DNA from: Strigamia acuminata
Lineage: Eukaryota > Arthropoda > Chilopoda > Geophilomorpha > Linotaeniidae
DNA length: 64,000 bases
Reading direction: 5' to 3'
NCBI GenBank assembly: GCA_949358305.1
Contig: OX442324.1
Coordinates: 8,901,601-8,965,600, forward strand
How positions within the stretch are numbered: position 1 is the first letter of the stretch; each line of letters starts with the position of its first letter. The position numbers and the translations under genes are program-made. Under the pieces are notes generated by a model that saw only the letters and a list, made by a program, of their open reading frames with translations, was not told the DNA's origin and searched no databases. This document shows, one piece after another, positions 9,784 through 20,700 of the stretch.

Positions 9784-9932
9784 AATCTCAATAAGTGAGA
9801 TTGAAAAACCTTGACTAGCAATCCCCCAACTCTTCCGTTCGCGCCTCCTGGGGCCCGCGGGATGGTTGGGTGGCCGTGGATAAGCCTAGCCAAGAATACA
9901 GTGCTACGTGCCCGACTGGACGTAGGGTAGCA
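9784..9932 (-). promoter_or_regulatory. three-hairpin structured leader (element A)
   Basis: Read on the minus strand. Hairpin 1 is GTGCTAC/GTAGCAC (9932-9901) with loop AGTC at 9917-9914. Hairpin 2 has outer stem TTGGCTAG (9893-9886)/CTAGTCAA (9818-9811), inner stem CCCAAC (9830-9825 on '+')/GTTGGG, and apical loop CCAGGA (9851-9846). Hairpin 3 is ATCTCA/TGAGAT (9802-9784). The same architecture with different stem sequences occurs in C, B, F, D and L. It lies about 125 nt upstream of the gag ATG. A role in packaging, dimerisation or translation is inference. Confidence 0.7.
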
Positions 9933-10759
9933 CCGATTCTAACAGGGGACCACAACAAAACCTTAAAACTAACAGAGTTTCACGACAGTAAATTATATTA
10001 CACTTTTTGATGTGAAGCTGGTAAAGTTGCGGCGAATTGCGGGTGCAAAGCGTCGCAATAACGTCCTTCGAGGACGAAACGTTGCTCCCACGTCGTCGTA
10101 CGCACGGAAAATGGGCTGTCGTGCCGTCCGCGTGCACACTTCCGTGCGATCGCGGGAAAATCAACGTCGCGCTCGTCCGCGCCTTCGTGAGACGGACTCC
10201 GGGGTTCGAAACACGGAAAATAACGCCTGCACACACGCTTAACGTGTGCAGGACTTCTCGGTGACCGCAGACTTCTCTGCGTGTTGCAAAAATCGTCGGT
10301 CGCGACGATTTATCCAAAAAGAAAATGGCCGCCGTCGCGAAAATCTTCGATGACGACGTCCAAACGTGCTTATTTCGCACGGAAATCGACAATAAATGTT
10401 CCTACCGTCGAAAAAGATCCTGTTGTGGGTGTAATTGACCACACAACACTGCTGAAAAATCCCACGAAGCGCTGGCACTTGCAGCCACTCGTAGAATACA
10501 CAAAACACAAATTTCGACCGTCGTTTATTTCCACGACGTCGAAACGACGAAAAATACCGATTTTCGTGACGAAAACGTATCCAAATGTTCCGCTGATGGC
10601 GAGGAATCCTCCGCACACGTTGTGGCGACGATTCCACGTAGAAATCCGCACCGAAAACTCGTTTTTACGACGAGCTGGGCGGGCGTACACTCGGCGACTT
10701 CTCGTAGTCGCAAAATGGCCGTTTCTTCTTCAAAAACGTCGTTGCCAGATCGTTTTTAC
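9933..10759 (-). other. 5' untranslated leader of A
   Basis: CpG-rich non-coding leader between the PBS and the structured element. Short open frames occur on both strands, but none resembles a known protein and none is conserved with C/B. Confidence 0.5.
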
Positions 10760-10771
10760 CCTCTGCTACCA
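10760..10771 (-). other. primer binding site of A
   Basis: Minus strand TGGTAGCAGAGG, 12 nt complementary to the 3' end of initiator tRNA-Met, three bases after the 5' LTR. The match then stops (GTAAAA instead of ATGGTT), shorter than in B, D and L. Confidence 0.75.
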
Positions 10772-10774
10772 CTT

Positions 10775-11240
10775 TGAAGAGTTGCAATGGCCTGTGCGCA
10801 GTCGAAATAACTCGGAAACATCATTTTGGCTGGGCGGATAAATCGGACACGCGTCCGCCATCTTTTATTACAAAAGTAAGAGTGTTACATAAAAGCCTGG
10901 TTCGAGGCTAAACGCCCTCGATCTCAAACACAATGAAATCACAGAACAAATCATTGTTTCAATACACTGACTTGTTCTTTGCAGAAAGACAAAACTAATG
11001 GATAAAATAAACAGAACAACATAAACAATAAGTGCTCATTTGAGCAGATGACAGGTTGTGTGTGTTGTCACGTAATAGGAGTCGGTTGCGGTACAAAACC
11101 AGCATTGGGATTAAAAATCAGAATCAACCGACTGCGATACGGGACATCAACATGGCAACACACTGATTGCATTTAACCACAATATGCAATCTGATAATCT
11201 ACGCGGATGCGAGGACAAACAGGAAAACGTCAACCTAACA
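10775..11240 (-). repeat. 5' LTR of A
   Basis: 466 bp with no difference noticed from 4293-4758, followed by the CATTT target duplication at 11241-11245. Confidence 0.92.
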
Positions 11241-11245
11241 CATTT

Positions 11246-12159
11246 CTGGATCGAACAGTGTAAGAATTGTCAAAATTCTGTGCGAAATAAGCACCTTGCT
11301 CGATATAAAGAAGATTTTCTTCTGCGGGCGCCATTTTGTTTTGGTTTCATCGCGACGAGCCGTGAAGCCAGCAGAGAATCGTGTGTACGGGTTGACACAC
11401 GCTCTCATCGTGATTCGACGCGAGAATACGTCGAATCGACGTCGGTTTTGGATCGTTTCGTCGTGGGAAAGCACGGAAGTCATCGTACGAAGCGAATTCT
11501 TCGACGGCGGCCATTTTCGTCAAAGTAAGCGAAAAACGACGTGTTTATTTCCATTTGAGAAGAGAAGTCCTGTTAGCGGGTTAAACATACGCGCAGGCAT
11601 TCGACCAGAAGACCAGTTAGCGGGTTAAACATACGCGCTGGCATTTTTCCCGAGGTTTTGTGCACGGAGCACATCCTACGAAGGTGCGGACGAGCACGTT
11701 GAGTCGACGTGCATCCATTTCACGACGTGGGATCAACGCGGAAGATTTGCGACGCAAACCAACCCGCAAAACAACGGATTTTCACCTTGCCAACTATTAT
11801 TTAGTTTTAAGTTGTCGAAATTCCTTGTTAATAGGCTTAAGGTTTTGTTCGGGGGTCTTGTAGTATCCTTTCCACCCTTTACGCAGTCGCGTAGTGGAAT
11901 TGTATTTTTGCGTAGGCTTTCTCTGGCCACCGAGTGTCCCGCGGTCCTAGGAGTCCGGTCGGAACTCGGGAGATACTACGTAAAGTTTTTCGTCTCATTT
12001 AGTGAGATTTGTCCAAGGGAGACTGTATAATTTTCGCCTAAACCTTTTGGGGGTTTACGCCACTTGTAAAAGCGTAAAAAGTGTGTTTTGTGCTTCTTTT
12101 GGTGCGTGCGACGATTTATTTTGTGAGAAAGTGCAATCTTCGCGACGAATCGATTAAAT
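11246..12159 (+). other. 5' leader of C (resumed after A)
   Basis: Continues the leader that breaks at 4292; the joined sequence matches the minus-strand leader of B (38151-39217) closely. It includes a short duplicated segment AGCGGGTTAAACATACGCGC (about 11574-11640) and the structured element described separately. No coding frame conserved with the other families is seen. Confidence 0.7.
11870..12007 (+). promoter_or_regulatory. three-hairpin structured leader (element C)
   Basis: Hairpin 1: TTCCAC (11870)/GTGGAA (11899), with inner TACGC-AGTC-GCGTA (11880-11893). Hairpin 2: TTTGCGTAG (11907-11915)/CTACGTAAA (11976-11984), then CCGAGT (11930-11935)/ACTCGG (11964-11969), conserved TCCCGC, and loop CTAGGA (11947-11952). 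Hairpin 3: TCTCA/TGAGA (11993-12007). Stems differ from A, D and L but pair; the AGTC loop is kept. Confidence 0.7.
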
Positions 12160-15100
12160 ATGGCGTCAGAGGAAAAATATGACGATTATAAGTCGATTAA
12201 AAAACTGAATGGGACGAATTATGCCCAATGGGCGATTGGTGTAAAATTATTGTTATCCCAGCAAGGCGTGTGGGACCACGTGACGGGCGACGAGACTGCG
12301 CCCGCCGCAACCGCCACAGCGAAGGAGAAACGGGATTTCAAAGTGCGTGAGAAGCGGGCGTGGTCCACGATATGCCTGAGTTGCGAAGAAGCGCAACAGC
12401 TCGTGGCCGTTGCCAAGGATACCTCTAAGGGGGCGTGGGAAGCGATCCGAGATGCTTACCAGCCCACCACACGCGCCCGGAAAGGCAGATTGAGGCGCGA
12501 GTTCCTGCAAATGCATCTAATGGACAATGAGGAGATGATGTGTTTTCTGGCCCGTGTCGACAGAAAAGTCGCAGAACTCGCGAACGTCAAAGTTATACCG
12601 ACGGATGAGGAAATCGCATTCCAATATATGGATTTTCTGCCAATAACTTATGAGACAATTAAGCAGATAATGTACCACTGGGATGATTTGGACTTCACCA
12701 CTGCAAAAGTGAAAGAGCGATTATTAGGAGAGTATAATCGTTTATTTGAAGCTTCAGACTCCTACGGCATGCGTACACAGGATTCCATCGATAATGCAGG
12801 TGCATTCTTTGGAAAAGGGCGATTCCAACGCGGAAAAGGCGGAAATCAGCCATTTACACCTCGAACTTGTTTTTCCTGTGGCGGCACTGGTCACTTCGCG
12901 AGAGAGTGCCCGTCACCGCCCAAACAACAAGCGAATATGCAAAGCCAACGAGGTGGCACCTCTGCACAGCTAGCAAAAGGCACTGCACGAGGACGTGGCC
13001 GTGGTGGAAAGACCAAAAAGGCCAATTTGGGACAAGTTGACATCTTTGATGAGCCATTGACAATGTTTTCAGCGGCAGTTCATCAAACTGAAGAGGAAGT
13101 CACCTTGTCACCACCATTGTCTTTAATGTCGCATTGCGACTTTGATCCGCACTGGTACATAGATACCGGTGCGACAGATCACTTTTCATTTAATAGAAGT
13201 TGGTTCGTGACCTTCAAGCCACTGTCCGGCTATAGTGTCCAGCAGGGGGAAGGGAAGTCTAAAATCGAGGGCATTGGAAACGTGTTGATCACATCTTGTT
13301 ATGCAGGCAGATGTAGGGAAATGACACTGCAAAATGTTTATTTTGCGCCAAATTTTAAGAAAAACCTCTTATCGCTGGGCCGGACAGATGAAGCTGGTTT
13401 CACAACTTTTATCAAAAATGGAAAGTTGACCATGTTTAAAGACCGAATTAGTGAGCCTTTTATTGTTGCAGAAAGGACGAATGATCGGATGTACAAAGTC
13501 AACTGCAAAATAGAGGCCAATATTGTGAACACGACTGCACCTTCTGCGCAACAGAGTGCAGCGGTGGGTGGAAATTCGGTCAAAAATGTTGTAAAAAGTG
13601 AAAGTGTCATTAATCCTTTACTAAAAACAGTAGATTTTAAGGCAGCATTACTAAACACATTGAGTGGCGCAGTGCAAACTGCAGCGAAGCAGCAAGTGAG
13701 CGTAAATGCGCTAGTAAATGCGTCAAATCTTCAGAAAAGCAATTTAAATGATACTAACGGGCAAAATGTTTCGAATGGGGGAAAAATCGAAAAGATCAAA
13801 GTGAAGCCACAGCCAATGGACATTTGGCACTCTAGAATGGGCCATTTTAACGCAAGTGGGATTGCAAAAATGGAAATTTCACCGGATATTTTCGGAGTTA
13901 AACTCTCCGACAAGGAACTTTCGCCTTGCGACGCGTGTTCGAAGGCAAAGAGCACTAGGGCAACCTTTTCCCCAATCCCAGAAATTTCTACAAAGGGAAT
14001 TTTGGAAGTAATCCACATGGATCTGTGGGGCCCTCAACCTTTTAAATCTTTTGGTGGGGCCAGCTATTACTTGATAATCGTGGACGATTACTCACGTTTT
14101 ATGTGGGTGGAAATTATTAAAAACAAGGGGGATGCATTTGAGCGTTTCAAACGATGGCAAACTGAAGTTGAGCGCAGCACTGGGAAAAAGGTCAAATGCA
14201 TCAAGACAGACAACGGCGGGGAGTTTGTGTCGAAAAAGTGGGATGACTATGCGGCTTCTATTGGGCTTAAGTGCATCCAAACAAACCCCTACTCCCCAGA
14301 AATGAATTCCGTGGCCGAAAGAGCAAACAGAACAATTGTTGGGGGAATTAGAGCCATGCTCTTCGAAAACAATTTTCCAAAGGGTTTGTGGGCAGAATTG
14401 GCCGTGACAGTTGTCTATCTTAAAAATAGATTCCCACATGCAAGCTTAAGTGGGAAAACCCCTTATAACTTGTTTTATAACAAGAAAATGTCGTTGAGAC
14501 ATTTAAGATGTATCGGTTCTAAAGTTTTCGTGCACATCCCTTCGCAAACAAGGAGAAGCAAGTTGGAAGAAAGGGCATGGCCTGGGGCCCTAGTCGGTTA
14601 CGCGATAAAGACGCGGGGGTATCGAGTTTGGGACCCCAAATCCAACCAAGTGATTGCTTCAAAACATGTGAAGATTAATGAGAATGTCTTTTGGCACGAG
14701 TCGGTGCAACTAAGTGAAATTCCATCCGAACCTAATTATATGGGAAATTTGAATTATGAAGATTCAGATGAGGAAGAAATTCCAGTGGCACAAGGGGGAA
14801 TACCACAGAAAGTGGCCCCTGTTCAGCAACAGGTTCCCCCTATCATACAGCAGTTGTTTCAGGCCCCGAAACATGCGATTCCGAATCCCCAATTAGTCCA
14901 ACAGGCGGTCGAGCCTGAAATTGTGGAAGAAATCGCTCAAGCTGTCGGTGGGATTGAAGAAGAGGAGGAGCAACAAGTGGAAGTTCAGCTTCCAAATCCG
15001 ACCCTCACACCTCCACCAGTTAGGAGGAACCCACCACGAGGTGCTAAGTTAAAGGGGGACACAGTGAAACAGCGTGCAGCTGCTCCTGAGGAATTAAAAA

Positions 15101-16659
15101 TTTTGGATATGACACAATGGCAACGGAGGGAAACCGTTAGACAAAGTGGTGAAACTGCTGGGCAGGTAGATGTGATCTACATAACACCACTTGGCGATAG
15201 AATCCGCAGTCGGATTGACGTTGTACGATGGTGCAAAGAAGAAGACTATCAGTACGATGGGGGTTGTTTCGACTTTAAGGCAACAGATGAGACCGTTGGG
15301 TTTGCCGGCCATGCATCCGTTGAACCGGATACTTTCGAAGAAGCTATGTCCAATTCCAATAAATCCGACTGGCAGGATGCCATGGATGACGAGATTAATA
15401 TCTTTAATGACAGAAAAGTTTACGAGGAAGTTGACAAAACCGAAGGGATGAATTTACTGGGAACAAAATGGATTTATAAAATCAAGCGTGACTACACTGG
15501 GGCAATTAAACGCTGGAGAGCACGTTTAGTTGCGCAAGGTTTTGGGCAGAAAGAAGGAGTTGACTTCACTGAGATATTTTCACCAGTGGTCAACTTTGTT
15601 CTCGTACTGATATTCTCTTGTTCTCTTGTGGTTCTGCAAGGCTGGCGAGATACACATCTCGACATCAAGTCTGCGTACTTGTACGGAGACCTTGATGTGC
15701 CACAATACATCAATATCCCGAAAGGCTTTCGGACCAAGGAGAACCAACACAAATGTTGGCGACTGGTCAAATCCTTGTACGGACTTCACCAGTCCGGAAG
15801 GATGTGGTATTTCAAGCTCCACGAACGATTATTAGAAATAGGATTTACTCCAGTCTTAGGATTGAATTGCGTATATAATTACGGCTCAGATGCCGTCCTT
15901 TTGTTTTACGTCGACGATATTGTTTTGTTCAGTCGTGATGCTTTCGTTGAACAATGTATCATCGAGTGGATTCAAGAGAGCTTTGAAATAGTCAACCTTG
16001 GACCAGTAACTCTACTATTAGGGATTCATTTTGAGAGGAAAAATGGGGACATTTTAGTACATCAAAAGAGTTATATTGCGAAATTAGTCGAGAAATATGA
16101 CATTGACCCATGCCATAAGATTAAAATCCCAGTCACAGTTGGTACCATGATACAGAAGGTACAACCGGGTGAACAAGTAAACTCGACAGGTCCCTAGTAG
16201 GGAGTTTACTATTTATCGCGAACAGAACGCGCCCAGATATCCTTTTCAGCGTCATTGTGTTATCTCAATACAATGAGACCCACTCTAACAGGCATGTTAA
16301 AATGCTAGTACAAGTGTTGAGATATCTGGCGAATACCCCCAACTATGTTATCAACCTGGCAAATTGTAAGAACAACAATTTAACGGTTTACACCGACGCA
16401 TCCTTTGCTTTGGACCAAGACAGTAGGAGAAGCTTTGGTGGTCACATAGTTTATTTAGGAAGGGTTCCGATTTCATGGAACTGTCGAAAACAATCCATGA
16501 CTTCACTGAGTATCATGGAAAGCGAGTTTCTCGCAGTTGTCGATGGCGTGAGAGAGGTGATATGGCTAGAACGTTTATACGATGCCGATATCATCTTATG
16601 TTTTGGAAGAAGCGTCCCTTGTGTTTACGCCGATAGCATGCCGGCAATCAACTATGCGA
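12160..16659 (+). pseudogene. copia Gag-Pol polyprotein of C (frameshifted and truncated)
   Basis: Starts MASEEKYDDYKSIKKL at 12160. Domain order is as in A: capsid, CFSCGGTGHFAREC, retropepsin WYIDTGATDHF, integrase (HSRMGH, KTDNGGEF, SVAERANR), MBD-like (15109-15291), RT (FYVDDIVLF near 15903), and RNase H (YTDASFALD). The frame is open for 1345 codons to 16197, where a 10-bp deletion relative to B (after ..AACTCGAC, near 16188) shifts it. The homologous frame resumes to 16659 and stops at AINYA, before the end of RNase H. Apart from these two lesions the protein closely resembles B. Confidence 0.92.
15109..15291 (+). other. MBD-like domain coding segment (element C)
   Basis: Encodes WQRRETVRQSGETAGQVDV, then P-L-G-D-R-I-R-S-R and FDFKAT. 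The R-x-S-G-x-T-A-G-x-x-D and GDRIRS strings are especially close to vertebrate MBD1-type domains. Confidence 0.8.
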
Positions 16660-16678
16660 TTTCGGAGGAATGTCCACT
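16660..16678. other. 19-bp junction filler
   Basis: Lies between the deleted end of C and the presumed TGGCC duplication (16679-16683). I could not match it to C, B or the rest of J; it looks like repair filler. Confidence 0.4.
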
Positions 16679-16683
16679 TGGCC

Positions 16684-17096
16684 TGTTACCAAATTCTTCG
16701 GTGAGAAATCAAATGCGTCAAGATTTACATCTAAATTCTTAGCTTGACACAAAACCGCCACGTCAGTCTTAGACTTAATCCTTTGACCGTCACAAAAATA
16801 ATAAACATTGGTTCGATTTCCTGTCGATTTGGGAATTAATTCACGTTCTCACACAATCTGTTTCAACTGACTTGAAATTGTTGGTTGAACTTGTGTTTTC
16901 GGTTTCACCGACTGTAAAACTGTTTGTTCAGGTTGCGTAACCGTTTGTGCCGCTTGTATCGTTGTTACTTGTGCAACTGCTTGTTGTTTTGCTTGCGACG
17001 GTGCAACCTTCTTCAACGTCGATTTTGATTTAGGTTCTTCTGTCGTGTCAGGTGTAAAACTAATTTGTTCTACACTTTCGAGTCGTTTGGGTTGAT
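16684..17096 (-). pseudogene. J linker with MBD-like segment
   Basis: Fourth piece of the J polyprotein, between the integrase C-terminus (23985-24158) and RT (3648). It starts with an acidic/Gln-rich linker (PKRLESVEQISF..). One TGA near 16856 is followed by IPKSTGNRTNVYYF, IKSK and DAFDFSPK, the C-terminal two thirds of an MBD-like fold. The entry into the RT piece needs a one-base frame change, consistent with decay. Confidence 0.7.
16698..16856 (-). other. MBD-like domain remnant (element J)
   Basis: Shows the D/N-V-Y-Y-F, R-I-K-S-K and F-D-F-S-P landmarks in the right order and spacing. The N-terminal Trp/Arg part is degraded at the TGA. J is a different copia lineage with a different LTR and PBS, so the domain is not confined to one family. 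Confidence 0.6.
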
Positions 17097-17101
17097 AAAC
17101 C

Positions 17102-17593
17102 TGTAGCAGAGGAGAGCGGCGCAAACGATTTATTAATCGCGTGGAAGCTAAATTTGGCGTTGTGTCGCCGACACGAACGATAATGCGACGTGACCAAGAC
17201 GCAAATTGCCGTGTGCGCAGCAGAAAGCTGCTTATGTGAGTATTAAACGAACTAGAAAGCACTGAAGGTGCTCTAAATAATAGTGAGGCATTTAAAATCA
17301 TAAACATTTAATAAAAGCAAAGATATTCTTACATATAGAGTCCTTTTCTATACAGGAGTGAATGAGTGTGCACATATCCGTGTGCGCAGCCATGTTGGAA
17401 GTGATAAAAGATACAATTGACACCCTCTGGTGTTGGGAAAAATAAACTAAAGCTAACATGATGCAGGCAGCATTATGCCCAATGTTAAATAATGAAATAA
17501 ATCCTAATAAATACACTAAGCTGCATAATGCAGTAATACATTAAGAAATGCGCAAAACAAGTACGGAGGACTGTTTGGCATCGATAAACAACA
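17102..17593 (-). repeat. 3' LTR of D
   Basis: On the minus strand TGTTGTTTATCGATG..to..CTCCTCTGCTACA. Contains a weaker YY1-like ACATGGCTGC and the mini-ORF/donor. Confidence 0.9.
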
Positions 17594-17604
17594 ATTTCCC
17601 CCTT
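17594..17604 (-). other. polypurine tract of D
   Basis: Minus strand GAAGGGGGAAAT abuts the 3' LTR. Confidence 0.75.
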
Positions 17605-17796
17605 CGATGGCAAATAGCCGCAAAAATAAAGAATAAGTTAGGGAAAAACTTTAAATGTATCTTTACATAGAATAATAATAGAAATAATAAGTCGAATCAT
17701 CGAGCCGGGTACTGTTATAATTATCGCTACGAAAGCCCGAAAATTCCCACTGGAACTCGATGATCCTCACACTCGGGTAAAACTAAAATAAGAATG

Positions 17797-20700
17797 TCAC
17801 GATAGGTTGAAATTGAAAATCCGGGAAATCAGGAGACGCAGTTGAGATGAACCCAACCATTTGGTAAAAATGTCTGCTACGTTCATTGATCCGGGGACTT
17901 TGCGCAATTGGAATGCACCTGCTGTGTACCATTCCCGAATCCAATGAAATTTCACTCGGATATGCTTCGTTTTACTGTTCTCCACGTCATTTGATGTGAA
18001 TTGGATGGAAGAAAGCGCATCGGAGAACACTATAGGTGGTGAAGATCTATTCAGCATCGGCACGGAACTGTAGACGTAATCGAGCCAATAAAGCTCACGG
18101 ACGCACTCAACGAGGGCGACAAACTCCGCCTCCATCGTTGAGCACGCCACGCTGGTCTGTTTTCTACAACTCCATCCGATGGGGACGTTTCCAATATAGG
18201 CTATATACCCGCCGAAACTCAAAGAAGTGCTGACTTCGGTGGCCCAGGACGCGTCAGTATATCCCCATAATTGTCCATTGGAACAATTTGACAGTTCAAT
18301 TGCGTAATCCAAAGTATTGCCTACGTAGCGCACAACCTGCATGAGTGCCTTGATGTGCGTGTGGTTATAGCAATTGTTAAACTGTGACAACATTATAACT
18401 GAGAATAATATGTCGGGTCGTGTCCTCGATGCAAGGAAGAGAAGAGAGCCTATTAGTGAGCGATAGGGAAATTCTGGCAAATCTTCTTTTGACCCTTTGA
18501 CGAGCGTCGTTCCTGGTGTTACTGGGACCTTGATGAGTTTATCGGCGACAATTTCGAATTTCTTGAGAATCTTTTGTATGTATGCGCGTTGAATAATAAA
18601 GATTCCTTTGGGAGTACGGATGAACTCTACACCTAAAAGTTTTGAAATTGGGCCTAAATTGACGATATCGAATTTGGTGCTAATGAGCGCAATTAATTGC
18701 GTCAGGACGCTATCCGTCGCGTAGAATAGAACTATATCATCGACGTACACTAGCATTACGGCGGAGAAACCGTATATGTATACACAGTTGCATCCTGGTA
18801 ATCTGCAAAATCCCAAATCGCGCAAAGTCTGATCTAGTTTTTCAAACCATTGGCGCCCGGACTGATGGAGTCCGTAGAGAGACTTTATCAAAAGCCATAC
18901 ATGATTTGGGTTCGAACATGTCGCGCCAGCTGGAATGCGCATATACACCTTATGCGCAAGATCACCGTATAGGTATGCGCACTTCACATCTAAGTGTGCG
19001 TCCTTCCACCCTTTAAGCACTACTAGTAGGCAGAAGAATTGGCGTATGAGAATAAAGTTGACAACAGGGCTAAAGACTTCATCGTAGTCCACTCCTAACG
19101 TTTGGCGAAAGCCCTGTGCCACTAATCTAGCGCGATATCTTGCTGGTTTGCCCTGCGCATCTTCCTTCAGTTTGAAGAGCCACTTGCACCCTAATATGGT
19201 TGTATTTTCCGGTTTTGGGACCTCTTCATAAACGCCTCTCTTTGCAAAAGTGTCTAACTCTTCATTAATGGCTTCCTGCCATTTGGTCGAATCCGGAAAT
19301 CTTACAGCCTCTGCGTAACTAGTGGGATCACGACGACAAAGGTGCACTCTGGGAAGTGGTTGCGGAAGATCCTCCAATTCATATTTCATATTGCCAAAAT
19401 AAAATAGCTCAGGATCATAAGGAATGTTATTCATATGACAGAATTCCTCAACGTCACCTCTAGAACGTAATCGGAGTCCTGCTTCTGGGAAATAATAAAC
19501 ATCTGTTTTCAATTTGCCAGGTTCCTGCACTTTGCGCAAATGTTCCTCTCTTTTCCAGCGCCTACACTCGGAATCGCCTCCAACATAACGCCACTTATAT
19601 GCAGTTGCAGCTCCAGTTGGAGGTGGACCATGGTGCGCTGCTGGATGGGCTTGTGGCGCATTGCCACGAGAACCTCGACGAGCGTTCACAAAACGTGGTG
19701 GTGAACCCGGTGGTGTTCCTGGCGGTGTATGAGTTGGTGTATTACCTGGTGTGATAAGTGGGCTTGGCGCTCGAGATATCACTGGAGAAATTATTGGAGA
19801 TAGGACAGGTGTTGGAATCCTAATTGGAGACCCTGGTGGTGTCCGGGCTTGAGCGCCTGGCGGAGCTGAATCGTCAGAGTCATATTCTGTATCGCATTCA
19901 TCTTCCGAATCCGGAAATTTGGGCCAATCGGTATATTCCAACTCGTCGTCAAATCTCACTTGCGGTTGTGAAATGCGCAATGGTTCATAAATTTGCGACG
20001 CTTGATGCGTTTGGTCCAAATCTGGTCCTGTCCACGGTTCCTGTGGACCTCGATAATGATTTGAGCGTTTATAGGACTGCCGTTCATCTATTTTGACGTG
20101 AATGGACTCGATAACCTTGTTATCTGTTGGATTCCAAGACGCGATAACCTCGCGTTGTCGTGGCGTATCCGACTAAATAGCCCTCCCAAGCTCGTGGATC
20201 CAATTTGTCCCTGCCGGGCGCTGTATGATGAACCCAGCACTTGGAGCCTAACTTGCGCAGGTGTCTGAGCGAAAGGGCACGTCGTCGCCACAGGATATAG
20301 GGCACCTCATTTTTTAGACGAGAATGAGGACACCGGTTCTTTATGTACGAGAAAGTCACTGCGAATTCCGCCCAAAGTTCGTTTGGAAGTCCAGTTTCAT
20401 CTAGTATGGCACGCGTGTAATCCGCCATAGTGCGGTTTATTCGCTCCGCTGTGCCATTCATAGCGGGGCTATGTGGATTGGTCCTTTGGGCCTGAATTCC
20501 GGTCTCTTTTAGATAGCGGTCAAATTCGTTTGATAAGAATTCCCCTCCTCGGTCTGTTCGGATGGCCTTGACTCGTTTGCCCGTCACTCGTTCAATTCGT
20601 GTGACATAGTCCTTAAAGAGTCCAAACACTTGGGATTTTTGGGCCATCGGAAATATCCAGGCATAGCGCGTGGCGTCATCGATAATCGTTAACACATAAC

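Larger units (their letters stand above)
4293..11240 (-). mobile_element. copia element A, apparently intact and young
   Basis: Full-length Ty1/copia element of 6948 bp with two 466-bp LTRs in which I noticed no difference. A perfect CATTT duplication flanks it (4288-4292 and 11241-11245). PBS, structured leader, uninterrupted polyprotein and polypurine tract are all present. It sits in the leader of C; removing it and one CATTT rejoins the C leader exactly as in B. All visible signs suggest recent insertion and possible present activity. Confidence 0.93.
3654..16659 (+). mobile_element. copia element C, interrupted by A, 3' end deleted
   Basis: Same family as B (32954-39700) and F. The 5' LTR is 3654-4119, the leader 4120-4292 resumes at 11246 after A, and the coding region starts at 12160. 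It ends abruptly at 16659 inside RNase H, leaving no 3' LTR. After 19 bp of unrecognised filler (16660-16678) comes TGGCC, which also precedes the 5' LTR at 3649-3653. This suggests that C inserted as a full element into J with a TGGCC duplication and later lost its 3' end by a deletion repaired with filler. Confidence 0.8.
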
